Origin: Oscillospiraceae bacterium
GTDB lineage: Bacteria > Bacillota > Clostridia > Oscillospirales > Oscillospiraceae
Length of the DNA: 54,177 bases
Direction of reading: 5' to 3'
Assembly: GCA_902795045.1 (NCBI GenBank)
Contig: CADBJU010000022.1
Coordinates: 1-54,177, forward strand
In this document: in pieces, positions 32,021 through 42,099 of the stretch
Layout of the letters: every line of letters starts with the position of its first letter
Numbering within the stretch: the first letter of the stretch is position 1
Translations under genes and position numbers: made by a program
Notes under the pieces: generated by a model
What the model was told of the DNA's origin: nothing
Database searches by the model: none
Seen by the model: the letters and a program-made list of their open reading frames with translations, nothing else

Positions 32021-32962
32021 TCAAACGCGCAGGATCCGCTTTGCCTTTTCCGCAAGGGCCTCCGGCGTGAGCCCATAGAAGCTGAGCACATCGGATGCCT
32101 TGCCGCTTCTGCCGAAGCGGTCTTCCACGCCGTGGCGCAGCACGGGAACCGGGCAGCGCTCACCCAGAAGCTCTGCCACCGCGCCGCCGAGCCCGCCGAT
32201 GACACTGTGCTCCTCCGTGGTCACAATATGTCCGGTCTCTTCCGCAGCCTTTACGATCAGCTCCTCGTCCAGGGGCTTGATGGTATGGATATTCAGCACT
32301 CTGGCGGAAATCCCCTCCTGCTCGAGAAGGACCGCCGCCTTGAGCGCAAGCTGTACGCAAAGGCCGGTGGCAACAAAGGTCATGTCACGGCCTTCGCGCA
32401 TGGTGACGCCTTTGCCGAGCTCGAAGTGATAACCGGGGACCGTGTCCGTCACCGTTTCCACCGGGGCGCGTCCCAGACGGAGATAGGCAGGCCCGATGTG
32501 CTTTATCAATGCCTCCGTGGCGAAACGCATTTCATGGGCGTCACAGGGGTTTACAACGGTCATGCCGGGGATCACGCGCATGAGCGCCAGATCCTCGATG
32601 GACTGATGGGTCGCGCCGTCTTCTCCGACGGAGATGCCTCCGTGGGATCCGACGACGGTCACGTTCAGCCGGGGATAAGCGATGGAATTTCGCACCTGCT
32701 CAAAGGCTCTGCCGGCGGCAAAAATGGCAAAGGTATTGGCAAAGGGCTTGAGCCCCGCGGTCGCCATGCCCGCGGCAATGCCCATCATGTTTGCTTCCGC
32801 GATCCCGCAGTTGAAAAAACGCTCCGGATACAAAGCGGCAAAGCTTTTGGTCATGGTGGCCGTGGACAGATCCGCGTCCAGGACCATCAGCTCCGGATAT
32901 TTTTCCGCCAGCTCCGCAAGCGCCTTGCCGTAGGCGGAACGCGTCGCCTCCATATTGCTCAT
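32021..32962 (-). CDS. Transketolase, C-terminal subunit
   Basis: A 313-residue protein with the pyrimidine-binding and C-terminal domains: MVLDADLSTATMTKSFA (about 24-40), FNCGIAEANMMGIAAGMA (about 53-70), GGISVGEDGATHQSIEDLAL (about 111-130). With the N-terminal subunit it makes a split transketolase, linking pentose and triose/hexose phosphates. Its ATG overlaps the stop of the N-terminal gene by four bases. It is the end of the pentose operon. Confidence 0.92.
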   Translation of the reverse strand: MSNMEATRSAYGKALAELAEKYPELMVLDADLSTATMTKSFAALYPERFFNCGIAEANMMGIAAGMATAGLKPFANTFAIFAAGRAFEQVRNSIAYPRLNVTVVGSHGGISVGEDGATHQSIEDLALMRVIPGMTVVNPCDAHEMRFATEALIKHIGPAYLRLGRAPVETVTDTVPGYHFELGKGVTMREGRDMTFVATGLCVQLALKAAVLLEQEGISARVLNIHTIKPLDEELIVKAAEETGHIVTTEEHSVIGGLGGAVAELLGERCPVPVLRHGVEDRFGRSGKASDVLSFYGLTPEALAEKAKRILRV

Positions 32963-33798
32963 GCTTCCGCCTCCAATCCTGCCAGATGTGCCCGCAGCTC
33001 GCTGACCGCCAGCTCATATTGGGCATCGTTCGGCGCCTTTCCGTGCCAGGCAGCGTTTTTCTCCATATAGCTGACCCCGCGCCCCTTGACGGATTTCATC
33101 AGGATGACGCTGGGCTTTCCCTTACAGCTCCGGGCTTCGGCAAGAGCCGAAAGCAGCTCTTCAAAATCGTGCCCGTCGGCATGGATGACGTTCCAGTGAA
33201 AGGCCGCAAATTTCTGATCCAGGGGACTTGTGGGCATGACGTCGGAGGTCTTGCCGTCGATCTGCAGACCGTTGACATCCACCATGGCGCAGAAATTATC
33301 CAGCTTCCATTTCGCCGCTGCCATAATGGCCTCCCAGACCTGCCCTTCCTCCATTTCCCCGTCGCCGAGGATGCAATAGGTCCGGAAGGTCATTTGTTTT
33401 GCCTGTGCTGCCAGCGCCATCCCCACGGCGGTGCTGATTCCCTGACCGAGAGAGCCGGTGGACATGTCGATGCCTGGAATATGCACCATGTCCGGGTGGC
33501 CGGAAAGGTGAGCGCGTATGCTTCGCAGAAGCTTCAGATCGGACTGAGGGAAGTAGCCGCGCAGGGCGAGGATTGCGTAAAGCGCGGGCGCACAGTGCCC
33601 CTTGCTCAGCACGAAACGGTCGCGGTCGGGCCTGTCGGGGTTCTTCGGGTCAATATGCATCTCGCTGAAATACAGAGCCGTCAAAGCATCGACGCAGGAC
33701 AGCGAGCCGCCGGGGTGGCCGGATTTTGCGGTATAAATGGCATCGAAGAGCAGAAGCCTTGCTTTGGTAGCAATGATTTCCAGTTCTCGTTCGGTCAT
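32959..33798 (-). CDS. Transketolase, N-terminal (thiamine diphosphate) subunit
   Basis: 279 residues with GHPGGSLSCVDALTALYF (about 27-44), VLSKGHCAPALYAIL and the ThDP-binding GDGEMEEGQVWEAIMAAAKW (about 147-166). The start at 33798 follows GAGGTGAACACG; the open frame extends further upstream without one. It lies directly behind the FGGY kinase gene (31 bp) in the same transcript. Confidence 0.92.
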   Translation of the reverse strand: MTERELEIIATKARLLLFDAIYTAKSGHPGGSLSCVDALTALYFSEMHIDPKNPDRPDRDRFVLSKGHCAPALYAILALRGYFPQSDLKLLRSIRAHLSGHPDMVHIPGIDMSTGSLGQGISTAVGMALAAQAKQMTFRTYCILGDGEMEEGQVWEAIMAAAKWKLDNFCAMVDVNGLQIDGKTSDVMPTSPLDQKFAAFHWNVIHADGHDFEELLSALAEARSCKGKPSVILMKSVKGRGVSYMEKNAAWHGKAPNDAQYELAVSELRAHLAGLEAEA

Positions 33799-33829
33799 CG
33801 TGTTCACCTCAATTGATTCTGTCCGTGTA

Positions 33830-35386
33830 TCAGAGCACCTCGGTTGCGCAGCGCTCCATCGGCAGTGCCTTCTTGTAGCGGGACAGGAAGATCGAGAAGC
33901 CCGCGATATCCGAGGCTTCCGCCATGAGCGTTGTAGATTTTGCGTCGGCAAAGACCTTGCTGTCCAGGTAGTCCTCCAGGGTTTCTCCCTCATCCTTCCA
34001 GAGCATATAGGCCGCCAGCAGCGCCATGCCGTAGGGGCCGCCTTCGCCCGCCGTCTCCATCACCGATACCGGCGCGCCAACCGCCGCCGAAAGCATGCGC
34101 TGTCCGACCCCGGGGGTCTTGAAGAAGCCGCCGTGGCCGCAGAGCTTTTCGATCTCGACCTTCTCGGTCTGGGTCAGGATATCAAGCCCGATCTTGAGCG
34201 TCGCAAGCGCGGACAGTAAATGCGCGCGCATAAAATTGGCCAGGGTGAATTTCGCGTTGGGCATGCGGGCAAAGACGGGCCGCCCCTTGTCGAGCGCGGT
34301 CACGCCCTCGCCGGAGAAATAGTTGAAGCTGAGCAGGCCGCCGCAGTCGGTGTCACCCTCCAGGGCCTTGTTGAAAAGCCTGACGAAGAGCTCGGACTTG
34401 TCGACAGAGACACCCAGCATCTCGGCATACTCGGCCAGAAGACTGATCCAGGCGTTGATGTCGGAGGTGCAGTTGCTGCAGTGCACCATCGCCACGGGAA
34501 GGCCCGTGGGGGTCGTGACCATGTCGATCTCCCGGTGCACGCCCAGAGGCTTGTCCGTGACGATCATGGCAAAGTCCGAGGTGCCGGCGCTGACGTTGCC
34601 GGTGCGCACGCGCACCGCGTTTGTCGCCGCCATGCCGGTGCCCGCGTCGCCCTCGCAGGGGGCAAGCGGAATGCCGGGTTTGAGCGTCCCGCTGGGGTCG
34701 AGGAAGGCCGCGCCCACGGCGGTGAGCGTGCCGCCGCATTCTCCGGCGAGGAGGACCTTCGGCAGGATGGCGCGCAGGTCCACACCCGTCAGGGCCTTGA
34801 ACTTTTGGATCATGCCTTCGTCATAGTCCAGCTTTTCGCTGTCGATGGGGAACATGCCGGAGGCCTCGCCGATGCCCATGACCTTCTCCCCGGTGAGACG
34901 CCAGTGGATGTAGCCCGCCAGCGTCGTGAGGAAGGCGATGTCTTTCACGTGCTCCTCGCCGTTCAGGATCGCCTGGTACAGGTGGGCGATGCTCCAGCGC
35001 TGGGGGATATTGAAGCCAAAGAGCTCCGTCAGCTCCGCGGCCGCCTCGCCGGTGGTGGTGTTGCGCCAGGTGCGAAACTCCGCCAGCTGCCTGCCCTCCT
35101 TGTCGAAGGGCAGATAGCCGTGCATCATGGCGGAAACGCCGATGGCGCCCACGGTGGCAAGCTCCGTGTCAAATTTGGCTTTGACATCCGCTTTGAGACC
35201 TGCAAAGCAGGCCTGAATGCCGGTATGCACCGCGTCCATGGAGTAGGTCCAGACGCCGTTTACAAACTGGTTTTCCCACTCGTAATCCCCCTGGGCGATG
35301 GGGATGTGCTTTTCATCGATCAATACGGCCTTGATGCGGGTCGAACCCAGCTCAATGCCGAGTACGGTTTTTTCCAGATCAATCAT
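33830..35386 (-). CDS. FGGY-family sugar kinase, probable L-ribulokinase
   Basis: About 518 residues of the FGGY/ASKHA fold: phosphate-1 motif [17 protein letters not shown] near the start, [10 protein letters not shown] in the middle and [17 protein letters not shown] near 460. The ATG at 35386 overlaps the araA stop by ATGA; an in-frame GTG four codons earlier with AAAGGA upstream is an alternative. Coupled to L-arabinose isomerase, so it probably phosphorylates L-ribulose. The sequence is also close to xylulokinase-type members, so the substrate stays an inference. Confidence 0.82.
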   Translation of the reverse strand: MIDLEKTVLGIELGSTRIKAVLIDEKHIPIAQGDYEWENQFVNGVWTYSMDAVHTGIQACFAGLKADVKAKFDTELATVGAIGVSAMMHGYLPFDKEGRQLAEFRTWRNTTTGEAAAELTELFGFNIPQRWSIAHLYQAILNGEEHVKDIAFLTTLAGYIHWRLTGEKVMGIGEASGMFPIDSEKLDYDEGMIQKFKALTGVDLRAILPKVLLAGECGGTLTAVGAAFLDPSGTLKPGIPLAPCEGDAGTGMAATNAVRVRTGNVSAGTSDFAMIVTDKPLGVHREIDMVTTPTGLPVAMVHCSNCTSDINAWISLLAEYAEMLGVSVDKSELFVRLFNKALEGDTDCGGLLSFNYFSGEGVTALDKGRPVFARMPNAKFTLANFMRAHLLSALATLKIGLDILTQTEKVEIEKLCGHGGFFKTPGVGQRMLSAAVGAPVSVMETAGEGGPYGMALLAAYMLWKDEGETLEDYLDSKVFADAKSTTLMAEASDIAGFSIFLSRYKKALPMERCATEVL

Positions 35387-36852
35387 TTTAATTTCCACAC
35401 CAGATCCTTTATCAGTAATTCTTCTTCCAGCTTCTCAGGGGTCGTGTCCGCGCCGATGTGGACATACTCGATATCCATCATCCGGGCCCAGTCGCGCATC
35501 TGCTCAGCGGTCACATCGTAGGAGAGCACCGTATGGTGCGCGCCGCCGGCGGTGATCCAGCACTCCACGCCGGTGGTGAGATCCGGCAGCGCCCGCCACA
35601 TGACGCGAGCAACCGGCAGATTCGGCATGGGCATGATGGGCTTGACGGCCACAATATCCTGCACGATCAGGCGCAGCCTCCCGCCCATGTCGATGAGCGA
35701 CACGACAATGCCCTTGCCCGCCTTGCCCTCGAATACCAGGCGGGCGGGGTCCTTCTCGTTCATGCCGATGCCCAGATGGTGGGTTTCGATGCGGGGCTTA
35801 TCGGAGGCGAGCGACGGGCAGACCTCCAGCATGTGCGCGCCGAGGGAGTATTCCTGCCCCTCGGCGAGGTGATAGGTGTAGTCCTCCATAAAGCCGGAGG
35901 CGCCGTTGCCGCCCTCGCCCATGGCCTTGAGGATCGCGGTCATGGCGCTGACCTTCCAGTCGCCCTCGCCGCCGTAGCCGTAGCCCTGGGCCATCAGATG
36001 CTGGGACGCAAGCCCCGGCAGCTGCTCCATGCCGTAGAGGTCCTGGAAGGTGTTGGAGAAGGCGCGGCAGCCCTCGCGGTCCATCATCTTCTTGATGGCG
36101 ATTTCCTCCCGGGCCTGGTAACGGATGGCGGCGGTATTGTCGGTGTTGAGATCGTAGCTTTTGAGGTATTCGTTATACAGCGCGTCGATCTCGGCGTCCG
36201 TGACGGCGTTCATTTCCTTCACGAGATCACCCACGGCCCAGGTGTTCACCTGCCAGCCGAGCTTTGCCTGCACCTCCACCTTGTCACCCTCGGTGACGGC
36301 CACCTCGCGCATATTGTCGCCAAAGCGCATGACCTTCATCTCTTTCGAGACGGCCACGCCCACGGCGGCCTTCATCCAGTCGCCGAGGCGCCTGTGCACC
36401 TTCTCATCCTGCCAGTATCCGGCGATGACCTTGCGCGGCATGCGCAGGCGCGCCGCAATGAAGCCGTGCTCCCGGTCTCCGTGGGCAGCCTGGTTGAGAT
36501 TCATGAAGTCCATGTCGATCTCATCATTGGGGATCTCTTTGTTGTACTGGGTGGCCAGATGGCAGTAGGGCTTTTGCAGGGAGGCAAGGCCGTTGATCCA
36601 CATTTTGCTCGGGCTGAAGGTGTGGCACCAGGTGACGATGCCGGCGCATTCGTCGCGGTAGTTGGCCTCCTTGACCACATCGCTGATTTCCTTATTGGTC
36701 TTGGCTGTTACCTTATACACCAGCGGGTAGGGCAGCGCCTTCGACAGCTCCGAAGCCATCTCTTTTGCGCGTGCCTCCACAGTCTCCAAAACCTCCGGTC
36801 CGTACAGGAACTGACTGCCTACCACAAACCAGAATTCATATTGTTTCATCAT
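35383..36852 (-). CDS. araA: L-arabinose isomerase
   Basis: A 489-residue AraA, normal family length, opening [20 protein letters not shown]. Landmarks are [16 protein letters not shown] (about 126-141), the catalytic glutamates in [11 protein letters not shown] (about 305) and FMEDYTYHL (about 333), and the metal histidine in ETHHLGIG (about 350). It converts L-arabinose to L-ribulose in the cytoplasm. It lies behind the ABC permeases and in front of the kinase, so uptake and the first two steps are in one transcript. No araD epimerase gene is present in the window. Confidence 0.95.
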   Translation of the reverse strand: MMKQYEFWFVVGSQFLYGPEVLETVEARAKEMASELSKALPYPLVYKVTAKTNKEISDVVKEANYRDECAGIVTWCHTFSPSKMWINGLASLQKPYCHLATQYNKEIPNDEIDMDFMNLNQAAHGDREHGFIAARLRMPRKVIAGYWQDEKVHRRLGDWMKAAVGVAVSKEMKVMRFGDNMREVAVTEGDKVEVQAKLGWQVNTWAVGDLVKEMNAVTDAEIDALYNEYLKSYDLNTDNTAAIRYQAREEIAIKKMMDREGCRAFSNTFQDLYGMEQLPGLASQHLMAQGYGYGGEGDWKVSAMTAILKAMGEGGNGASGFMEDYTYHLAEGQEYSLGAHMLEVCPSLASDKPRIETHHLGIGMNEKDPARLVFEGKAGKGIVVSLIDMGGRLRLIVQDIVAVKPIMPMPNLPVARVMWRALPDLTTGVECWITAGGAHHTVLSYDVTAEQMRDWARMMDIEYVHIGADTTPEKLEEELLIKDLVWKLK

Positions 36853-36861
36853 ACCCTCTCC

Positions 36862-37941
36862 TCACTTTTTCTTCCCTTTGTTTTTCCGCATCAGCACCAC
36901 GCTCTGCAGCAGGATGAAGAAGCACAGCATAGCGCCGGTGGTAATGCTCTGCCACCAGGGGTCCCGCAGACCGGAGGTCGTGACGATGGACTTGATGGTG
37001 CTGAGCGTGAGCACACCGAAGAAGGTGCCGATCACGTTGCCGACACCGCCCGTCAGCAGCGTACCGCCGATGATGGAGGACGCAATGGCGTTCATCTCTG
37101 CCGCCGTCGCGTTCGTTGCGTTGCCGGCGCCGGTGTGCATCATGAACACAAAGCCCGCGATGCCGCTGAGAAGTCCGCACAGCAGATGGGCCATAAAGCG
37201 GGAATGCCGCACATTGATCCCCAGCATCAGCGCGCTCTGGCGGTTTCCGCCCACAGCATAGAAGCTGCGGCCGAGCCGGGTCTTGCGCAGCAGCAGATAC
37301 ACCAGCACCACCAGCACCAGCGCGATCACGACACCGATCTCCATGCGCGCCGGAATGATCACGCCCTTTTTGTTGGGCGAGCCCAGCCACGGCATCTCGA
37401 TGCGCTTTTGCAGAATGTCCATCAGCGCCTGCGGGCCCTTCTGCGGGTCAACGCTGATGATCGTGATCATGCCGCGGGCAAAAAACATGCCTGCGAGGGT
37501 GATAATGAACGGCTGTATCTCCAGGTGCGCGATCAGGTAGCCCTGTACAAACCCGAAGGCCAGCCCGATCAGCAGCGACATGAGCAGCGCAAACACGATG
37601 CGAAAGCTCTCGGAAAGCCCCCATGCGGCGATGATGCCGTCAAAGAGATGCAGGTTCCCGTTGAGGATCATGACACCAACCATGGCGACCAGCGCCGTCA
37701 CACCGCCGACGGAAATGTCGATGCTGCCGGTGATCATGACGATGGTAAGGCCGCAGGAGATGATGATGAGGTAAGCGTTGTCGTTGAGCATGTCAAAGAG
37801 CATCTGCGGCTTTTTGAAGCCGCCGCCCCAGATCAGGATCGCCAGCACATACATGCCCACAAAAATGCAGACGGTGATGGTCATCAGCAGCTGCGTATCC
37901 GTGATCGGCTCTCTGCGGCGCAGTTTTCCCTTCTCTTCCAT
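36862..37941 (-). CDS. Sugar ABC transporter permease (YjfF/RbsC-like)
   Basis: A 359-residue permease with about ten helices, including GSIDISVGGVTALVAMVG (about 71-88) and RSFYAVGGNRQSALMLGINV (about 227-246), the conserved loop of BPD_transp_2 permeases. It starts three bases after the other permease stop. The pair plus a double ATPase and a YtfQ-like binding protein resembles the galactofuranose importer YtfQRT-YjfF; an arabinose role fits the araA neighbour. Confidence 0.88.
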   Translation of the reverse strand: MEEKGKLRRREPITDTQLLMTITVCIFVGMYVLAILIWGGGFKKPQMLFDMLNDNAYLIIISCGLTIVMITGSIDISVGGVTALVAMVGVMILNGNLHLFDGIIAAWGLSESFRIVFALLMSLLIGLAFGFVQGYLIAHLEIQPFIITLAGMFFARGMITIISVDPQKGPQALMDILQKRIEMPWLGSPNKKGVIIPARMEIGVVIALVLVVLVYLLLRKTRLGRSFYAVGGNRQSALMLGINVRHSRFMAHLLCGLLSGIAGFVFMMHTGAGNATNATAAEMNAIASSIIGGTLLTGGVGNVIGTFFGVLTLSTIKSIVTTSGLRDPWWQSITTGAMLCFFILLQSVVLMRKNKGKKK

Positions 37942-37944
37942 GCC

Positions 37945-39027
37945 TTATACAGCCCCCTTTCCGGCGCCGGCCCTGCGCGCTGTACGAAGGCGCGTTCCCA
38001 GACGGCCGACGGCTTCTTTCACGACAGGCGACCCCATGACCACCAGCAGCACGATGACAACGGCCTTGTAGGCCTTGACATCGGTGGAGGGGACCTTCAT
38101 GGCATAGAGCGTGATGGTCAGGGCCTGGATCGCGTAAGCCCCGAGCACCGAGCCGATCATTTTGAATTTGCCGCCGCCGAGATTGTTCCCGCCGATCGCC
38201 ACGGCGAGGATGGCGTCCATCTCAATGTTGATAAGCAGGGTCTCGTGGTTGATCAGCCCCAGACGGCTCACCCCGATCATGCCCGCCACCGCGCAGCAGG
38301 CCCCGAGAATGATGAAGGACAGGAGCTTGATGCCGACGGAATTGATGCCGTTGAGTCTGGCCGCGCTCTGGTTGATGCCGACCGACTGAATGTACAGGCT
38401 GAGGGTCGTAAAGCGGAAAAGCAGCGCGAAAAGGATCCCCATGAGGATGACGATCAGGATCGGTGTCGGGATCGGAATGCCGGGGATAAAGCTTCCGATG
38501 GCGTTGATGATGGGGCTGGAAACGGTCGGCGTCGCGCCGCCGTTGATCCAGTAGGCGATGCTGCGCCCGCATGTGAAGAGGATCAGCGTGGCGATCATCG
38601 GCTGGATATTAAACAGCGCGACAAGGCTGCCGTTAAAGGCGCCGAAGGCCATCGCCACCGCGCAGCACAGCAAAAACGCTCCCAGCACCAGCGGCGCGCT
38701 GATGCTGCCGCCGCTCTTGAGTATCTTTACGAAGACGCTCCCCGCGATGGCTGCCAGCGCGCCGACGGAGATGTCCTGCCCGCCGGAGGCTGCGGTCACA
38801 AGCGTCATGCCCATGGAGAGGATGACCAGCTCCGAGGCGCCGTTGAGAATGGATATCAGGTTTCCCTGCAGCACAGGGTCGCCGTTGTTGTTGGTGGTCA
38901 GGCCCACGGAAAAGAAAGAGGGATCGCGGATAAGGTTGAAAACCACCAGCAGCAATATCGCAATCAGCGGAACCAAAAGCTGCGAATTTTTGAGAACACC
39001 GATCGCTTTGCTCTTCCGTTTATTCAT
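37945..39027 (-). CDS. Sugar ABC transporter permease (YtfT/RbsC-like)
   Basis: 360 residues with about ten helices, GGQDISVGALAAIAGSVF in the middle of the first half and LYIQSVGINQSAARLNGINS (about 213-232) as the conserved loop. The start at 39027 has GGAGGCGGCGATA upstream and lies within the last codons of the ATPase gene (8-base overlap). It forms the heterodimeric channel with the next permease. Confidence 0.88.
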   Translation of the reverse strand: MNKRKSKAIGVLKNSQLLVPLIAILLLVVFNLIRDPSFFSVGLTTNNNGDPVLQGNLISILNGASELVILSMGMTLVTAASGGQDISVGALAAIAGSVFVKILKSGGSISAPLVLGAFLLCCAVAMAFGAFNGSLVALFNIQPMIATLILFTCGRSIAYWINGGATPTVSSPIINAIGSFIPGIPIPTPILIVILMGILFALLFRFTTLSLYIQSVGINQSAARLNGINSVGIKLLSFIILGACCAVAGMIGVSRLGLINHETLLINIEMDAILAVAIGGNNLGGGKFKMIGSVLGAYAIQALTITLYAMKVPSTDVKAYKAVVIVLLVVMGSPVVKEAVGRLGTRLRTARRAGAGKGAV

Positions 39028-40534
39028 TATCGCCGCCTCCTCCCGCAATGGTGTGCATGACATGGCTCTGGGTTAGCTCATCCCCCGTGAGCTGCCCGAC
39101 GATGTTCCGGTCCCGCATGACGATGAGCCGCGAGCATGTGCGCAGCATCTCCTCGATCTCGGAGGAGATGAAGGTGACGCTCATGCCCTCCGCCGCAAGC
39201 TTCAGGACAAGGCGCTGGATCTCGGTCTTCGTGCCGACGTCGATGCCGCGGGTCGGCTCGTCGAGGATCAGATACTTCGGATGCGTGAGCAGCCAGCGGG
39301 CCAGGATCACCTTCTGCTGGTTGCCGCCGGAGAGAGAGCCGATGGGCGTATCCGACGAGGCGGTTTTGATACCCAGCGCCTCAATATACTCGTCGGCAAA
39401 TTCCTCGGCCTTCGCGCGGGAGATCGGATGGCCCATGCCCCGCAGCACCTGCAGGGCCAGGATGATATTGTCCCGCACCGAGAGCTCCGCGATGATCCCG
39501 TCGCGCTTGCGGTCCTCCGGGAGATAGGCAATGCCGTTTTTCATGGCGTCCAGAGGCTTGGTGACACGGATCTTTTTTCCGTCCATCGTCACCTCGCCGC
39601 CGGTAACGGGGTCAGCCCCGAAGATGGCGCGGACACTTTCACTTCGTCCGGAGCCGAGCAGCCCCGTAAAGCCGTTGACCTCGCCCTTGCCGATGTAGAA
39701 ATCGAAGGGGCGGCTTTCCGTGCTGGAAAGCTGCTTTGCCTCATAGCGCACTTCCCTCCGGGCGGAGGCGGCGCCGCTTTCCTTTTTGATCACCGACAGG
39801 TTCTGCAGCTCTCTGCCGATCATCATGGCGACGAGCTGCACCTGCGGGAGCTTATCCACTTCAAATTCTCCGACCAGGTTCCCGTTGCGCAAAACGGTGA
39901 TGCGGTCGCTGACCTCATAGACCTGCTCGAGAAAATGGGTAACGAATATGATCCCGACGCCGCGCGCCTTCAGATCACGCATCAGGCGAAACAGCATGGC
40001 CACTTCCTTGTCGTCCAGAGAGGATGTCGGCTCATCCAGGATCAGGACCTTGCAGTCGGTATCCACCGCGCGGGCGATGGCCACCATCTGCTGTACCGCG
40101 AGAGAGCAGCTGGAGAGCTGCTGCCGGGGTCTTGCCGGAATGCCCAGAGAATCGAGCAGCTCACCCGCCCGCTTCTCCATTGCCTTCCAGTTCACCGTTT
40201 TGCCCTGGGTGCGCCCGATGAACATGTTCTCCGCCACGGTGAGGTTCGGGCAGAGGCTGATCTCCTGATACACGGTACTGATGCCGTAGCTCTGCGCTTC
40301 CTGCGGCGAGCGGATGCTGATCGCCTCATCAACGCCGTCTACGTGTATCTCCCCCGCATCCTTGGCGTATACCCCTGTCAGCACCTTGATCAGCGTCGAT
40401 TTCCCGGCGCCGTTTTCCCCCATCAGGGCGTGTATCTCCCCCTTGCGCAGGGTGAAATCAACGCGGTCGAGCGCCATGACGCCCGGGAAGCGTTTGCATA
40501 TTCCCCGCATGGTCAAAACAATTCCATCTTTCAT
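39020..40534 (-). CDS. Sugar ABC transporter double ATPase (MglA/RbsA/YtfR-like)
   Basis: A 504-residue tandem ABC protein. The first half has Walker A GENGAGKSTLIK (about 38-49) and Walker B LILDEPTSSLDD (about 162-173). The second half has the degenerate Walker A GLLGSGRSESVRA, a canonical LSGGNQQKV signature and LILDEPTRGIDVG. This one-active-half arrangement is normal for carbohydrate type 2 importers. It lies 119 bases after the binding protein gene, past a hairpin. Confidence 0.92.
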   Translation of the reverse strand: MKDGIVLTMRGICKRFPGVMALDRVDFTLRKGEIHALMGENGAGKSTLIKVLTGVYAKDAGEIHVDGVDEAISIRSPQEAQSYGISTVYQEISLCPNLTVAENMFIGRTQGKTVNWKAMEKRAGELLDSLGIPARPRQQLSSCSLAVQQMVAIARAVDTDCKVLILDEPTSSLDDKEVAMLFRLMRDLKARGVGIIFVTHFLEQVYEVSDRITVLRNGNLVGEFEVDKLPQVQLVAMMIGRELQNLSVIKKESGAASARREVRYEAKQLSSTESRPFDFYIGKGEVNGFTGLLGSGRSESVRAIFGADPVTGGEVTMDGKKIRVTKPLDAMKNGIAYLPEDRKRDGIIAELSVRDNIILALQVLRGMGHPISRAKAEEFADEYIEALGIKTASSDTPIGSLSGGNQQKVILARWLLTHPKYLILDEPTRGIDVGTKTEIQRLVLKLAAEGMSVTFISSEIEEMLRTCSRLIVMRDRNIVGQLTGDELTQSHVMHTIAGGGGDNE

Positions 40535-40581
40535 CCGCTCATCTCCTTACTGCCGGTCAGCGTATCATACGTGACCGAAAA

Positions 40582-40620
40582 CGCGGTGTGGACCGCGGAT
40601 TTCTCCACTCCCACACCGCG
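40582..40620 (-). terminator. Intercistronic hairpin after the sugar-binding protein gene
   Basis: CGCGGTGTGG / CCACACCGCG with a 19-base loop; on the minus strand it is followed by TTTTCGG. It probably ends most transcripts after the abundant binding protein and lets a fraction through to the ATPase and permeases. Confidence 0.75.
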
Positions 40621-40653
40621 CTGTTTGGTTCTTTATTGCTTCCTGCCGACGCT

Positions 40654-41637
40654 TCAGCCGACGGTGACATCCTCGCCGAGACCGTAGGTGAGGATATCCT
40701 CCTCGGTGATCTCGCGGGCGTCAAAGCCCTTCTCAACAGAGATGATCTGCTTGTTCTCGTTCAGGCCTTCGATCGTGCCGCCGCCCTGGAGAACCTGGAT
40801 CATGTCGCTGATGACCTGAGCCTGGAAGGGGCTGCACTGGCCGTCATAGTTCCAGTTGCCGGCCTGGAGCTCGCGCAGGGCCCACTTGTTGCAGTCAAAG
40901 CCCATCACGATGACATCCTTGTCCACGCCGTGGGTGATGCCGGCCTCGTCCAGCGCTGCGACAGCGCCCTTGGCCATGCCGTCGTTCTCGGCATAGATGA
41001 CGTTGAACGGATCGCCGGAGTTGATGACGGACTCCACGATCTTCTTGGCTTCCGCCTCGTCCCAGGTGGCGGTCTGCTGCACGACCTTCTTCATCGTGCC
41101 TTTGTCAAACTGCTCGTCCAGCGCGCCGGTGCGGCCCAGCTGGGCATCGCTGCCCATCGCGCCCTGGATGTGGATGACGTTGTACTCGTTCAGCTTCTGA
41201 TCGAGCAGCCAGCCGACAGCGGTCTCGCCTTCCTTGGCCATGTCGGAGACGACAGCCGCTTCAAAGAGGGCCGGATCGCAGTCGATCATGCGGTCGAACA
41301 GGAACACACCGATACCGGCTTCCTGAGCGTCTTTCAGGACGGCGTCCCAGCCGGTGGTCTCGGCGGCGGAGATCAGCAGGTAATCCACACCGTCGGTGAT
41401 GAACTGACGGGCGGCGCTGAGCTGCTCATCGTTCTTGATGCTGTAGAAGAAGCTGGCGTCATAGCCGTTTTCTTTGGTGAAGACGTTGATGAAGTCGTTG
41501 ACGTTGGCTTCACGGTAGCCGGACTCGGACGGCGGGTTGTTGACAACGCCGACCTTGATCAGATCGTCCGCGAAGGCCGCGGGCATCAGGGACAGGCACA
41601 ACACGATGACAAGTGCAACAGCAATCAGTTTTTTCAT
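40654..41637 (-). CDS. Periplasmic-type sugar-binding protein of the ABC importer (YtfQ-like)
   Basis: A 327-residue exported type-1 binding protein. Signal peptide with AFA/DD cleavage and no lipobox. GVVNNPPSESGYREANVNDF near the start, DYLLISAAETTGWDAVL (about 84-100), VFLFDRMID, and DVIVMGFDCNKWAL (about 245-258) match the YtfQ group. It is the first gene of the pentose operon, with its own promoter. Lack of a lipid anchor is unusual for a Gram-positive binding protein. The ligand is probably a furanose pentose, by context. Confidence 0.88.
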   Translation of the reverse strand: MKKLIAVALVIVLCLSLMPAAFADDLIKVGVVNNPPSESGYREANVNDFINVFTKENGYDASFFYSIKNDEQLSAARQFITDGVDYLLISAAETTGWDAVLKDAQEAGIGVFLFDRMIDCDPALFEAAVVSDMAKEGETAVGWLLDQKLNEYNVIHIQGAMGSDAQLGRTGALDEQFDKGTMKKVVQQTATWDEAEAKKIVESVINSGDPFNVIYAENDGMAKGAVAALDEAGITHGVDKDVIVMGFDCNKWALRELQAGNWNYDGQCSPFQAQVISDMIQVLQGGGTIEGLNENKQIISVEKGFDAREITEEDILTYGLGEDVTVG

Positions 41638-41685
41638 GATGTTCCCTCACTTTTTTATTATTTGGACCGTTGTTGTCCTTGCCCT

Positions 41686-41715
41686 TATAAAAGCACGAAA
41701 GCCGCGCTTCGTCAA
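41686..41715 (-). promoter_or_regulatory. Promoter of the pentose operon
   Basis: On the minus strand TTGACG (41710-41715) and TTTATA (41686-41691), 18-base spacer, 48 bases before the binding-protein ATG. The 461-base divergent region to araR (41638-42099) otherwise shows an AT-rich stretch and no operator I can assign with confidence. Confidence 0.65.
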
Positions 41716-42014
41716 GCGCTCTGACGCCCTGTGCAGCGAAATCGTGTAAGTGAATAAATACAACTTTTCAGCTAACGTTTGAAATAACAGACAACTTTGA
41801 AAAAATGTATGTATTCCTTTGCCCGGACACTTTCCTACGTCGGAAATTCTACGATCGAGCCCGGGTTTTCCCTCTGTTCGGCGATCCGGAAAATAGCCAA
41901 AAGAGTGGGTCGGCGTTTGTTTTTTTACGGGAGCGAGAAAAAAGTGGATTGATAATTGAACCTTTTCTCCTGCCGCAGTCCCGGAAAAAAGTGTTTTTTT
42001 CATAAGGAATCGCA

Positions 42015-42042
42015 TTGCCCTTGGGCGCGCATCTGCTATAAT
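42015..42042 (+). promoter_or_regulatory. Promoter of the GntR/LacI-type regulator gene
   Basis: TTGCCC (42015-42020), 16-base spacer, TATAAT (42037-42042), 57 bases before the start codon. Confidence 0.7.
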
Positions 42043-42099
42043 AAACGCAGAGCGGATGCTCCCGATTCAAGACAGAACAACGGAAGGGCGGTTGACATC

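Noticed and set aside
35458-39060. A plus-strand open frame of 1200 codons opposite araA and the permease genes
   Set aside because: It lies antisense to several well-supported genes, is rich in His, Asp, Gly and Arg as expected for the complement of high-GC coding sequence, and shows no domain.
41805-42015. Short frames and a possible AraR operator (TGTATGTATT) upstream of araR
   Set aside because: The word is too short and lacks a clear palindrome; the frames are in AT-rich intergenic DNA without ribosome binding sites.
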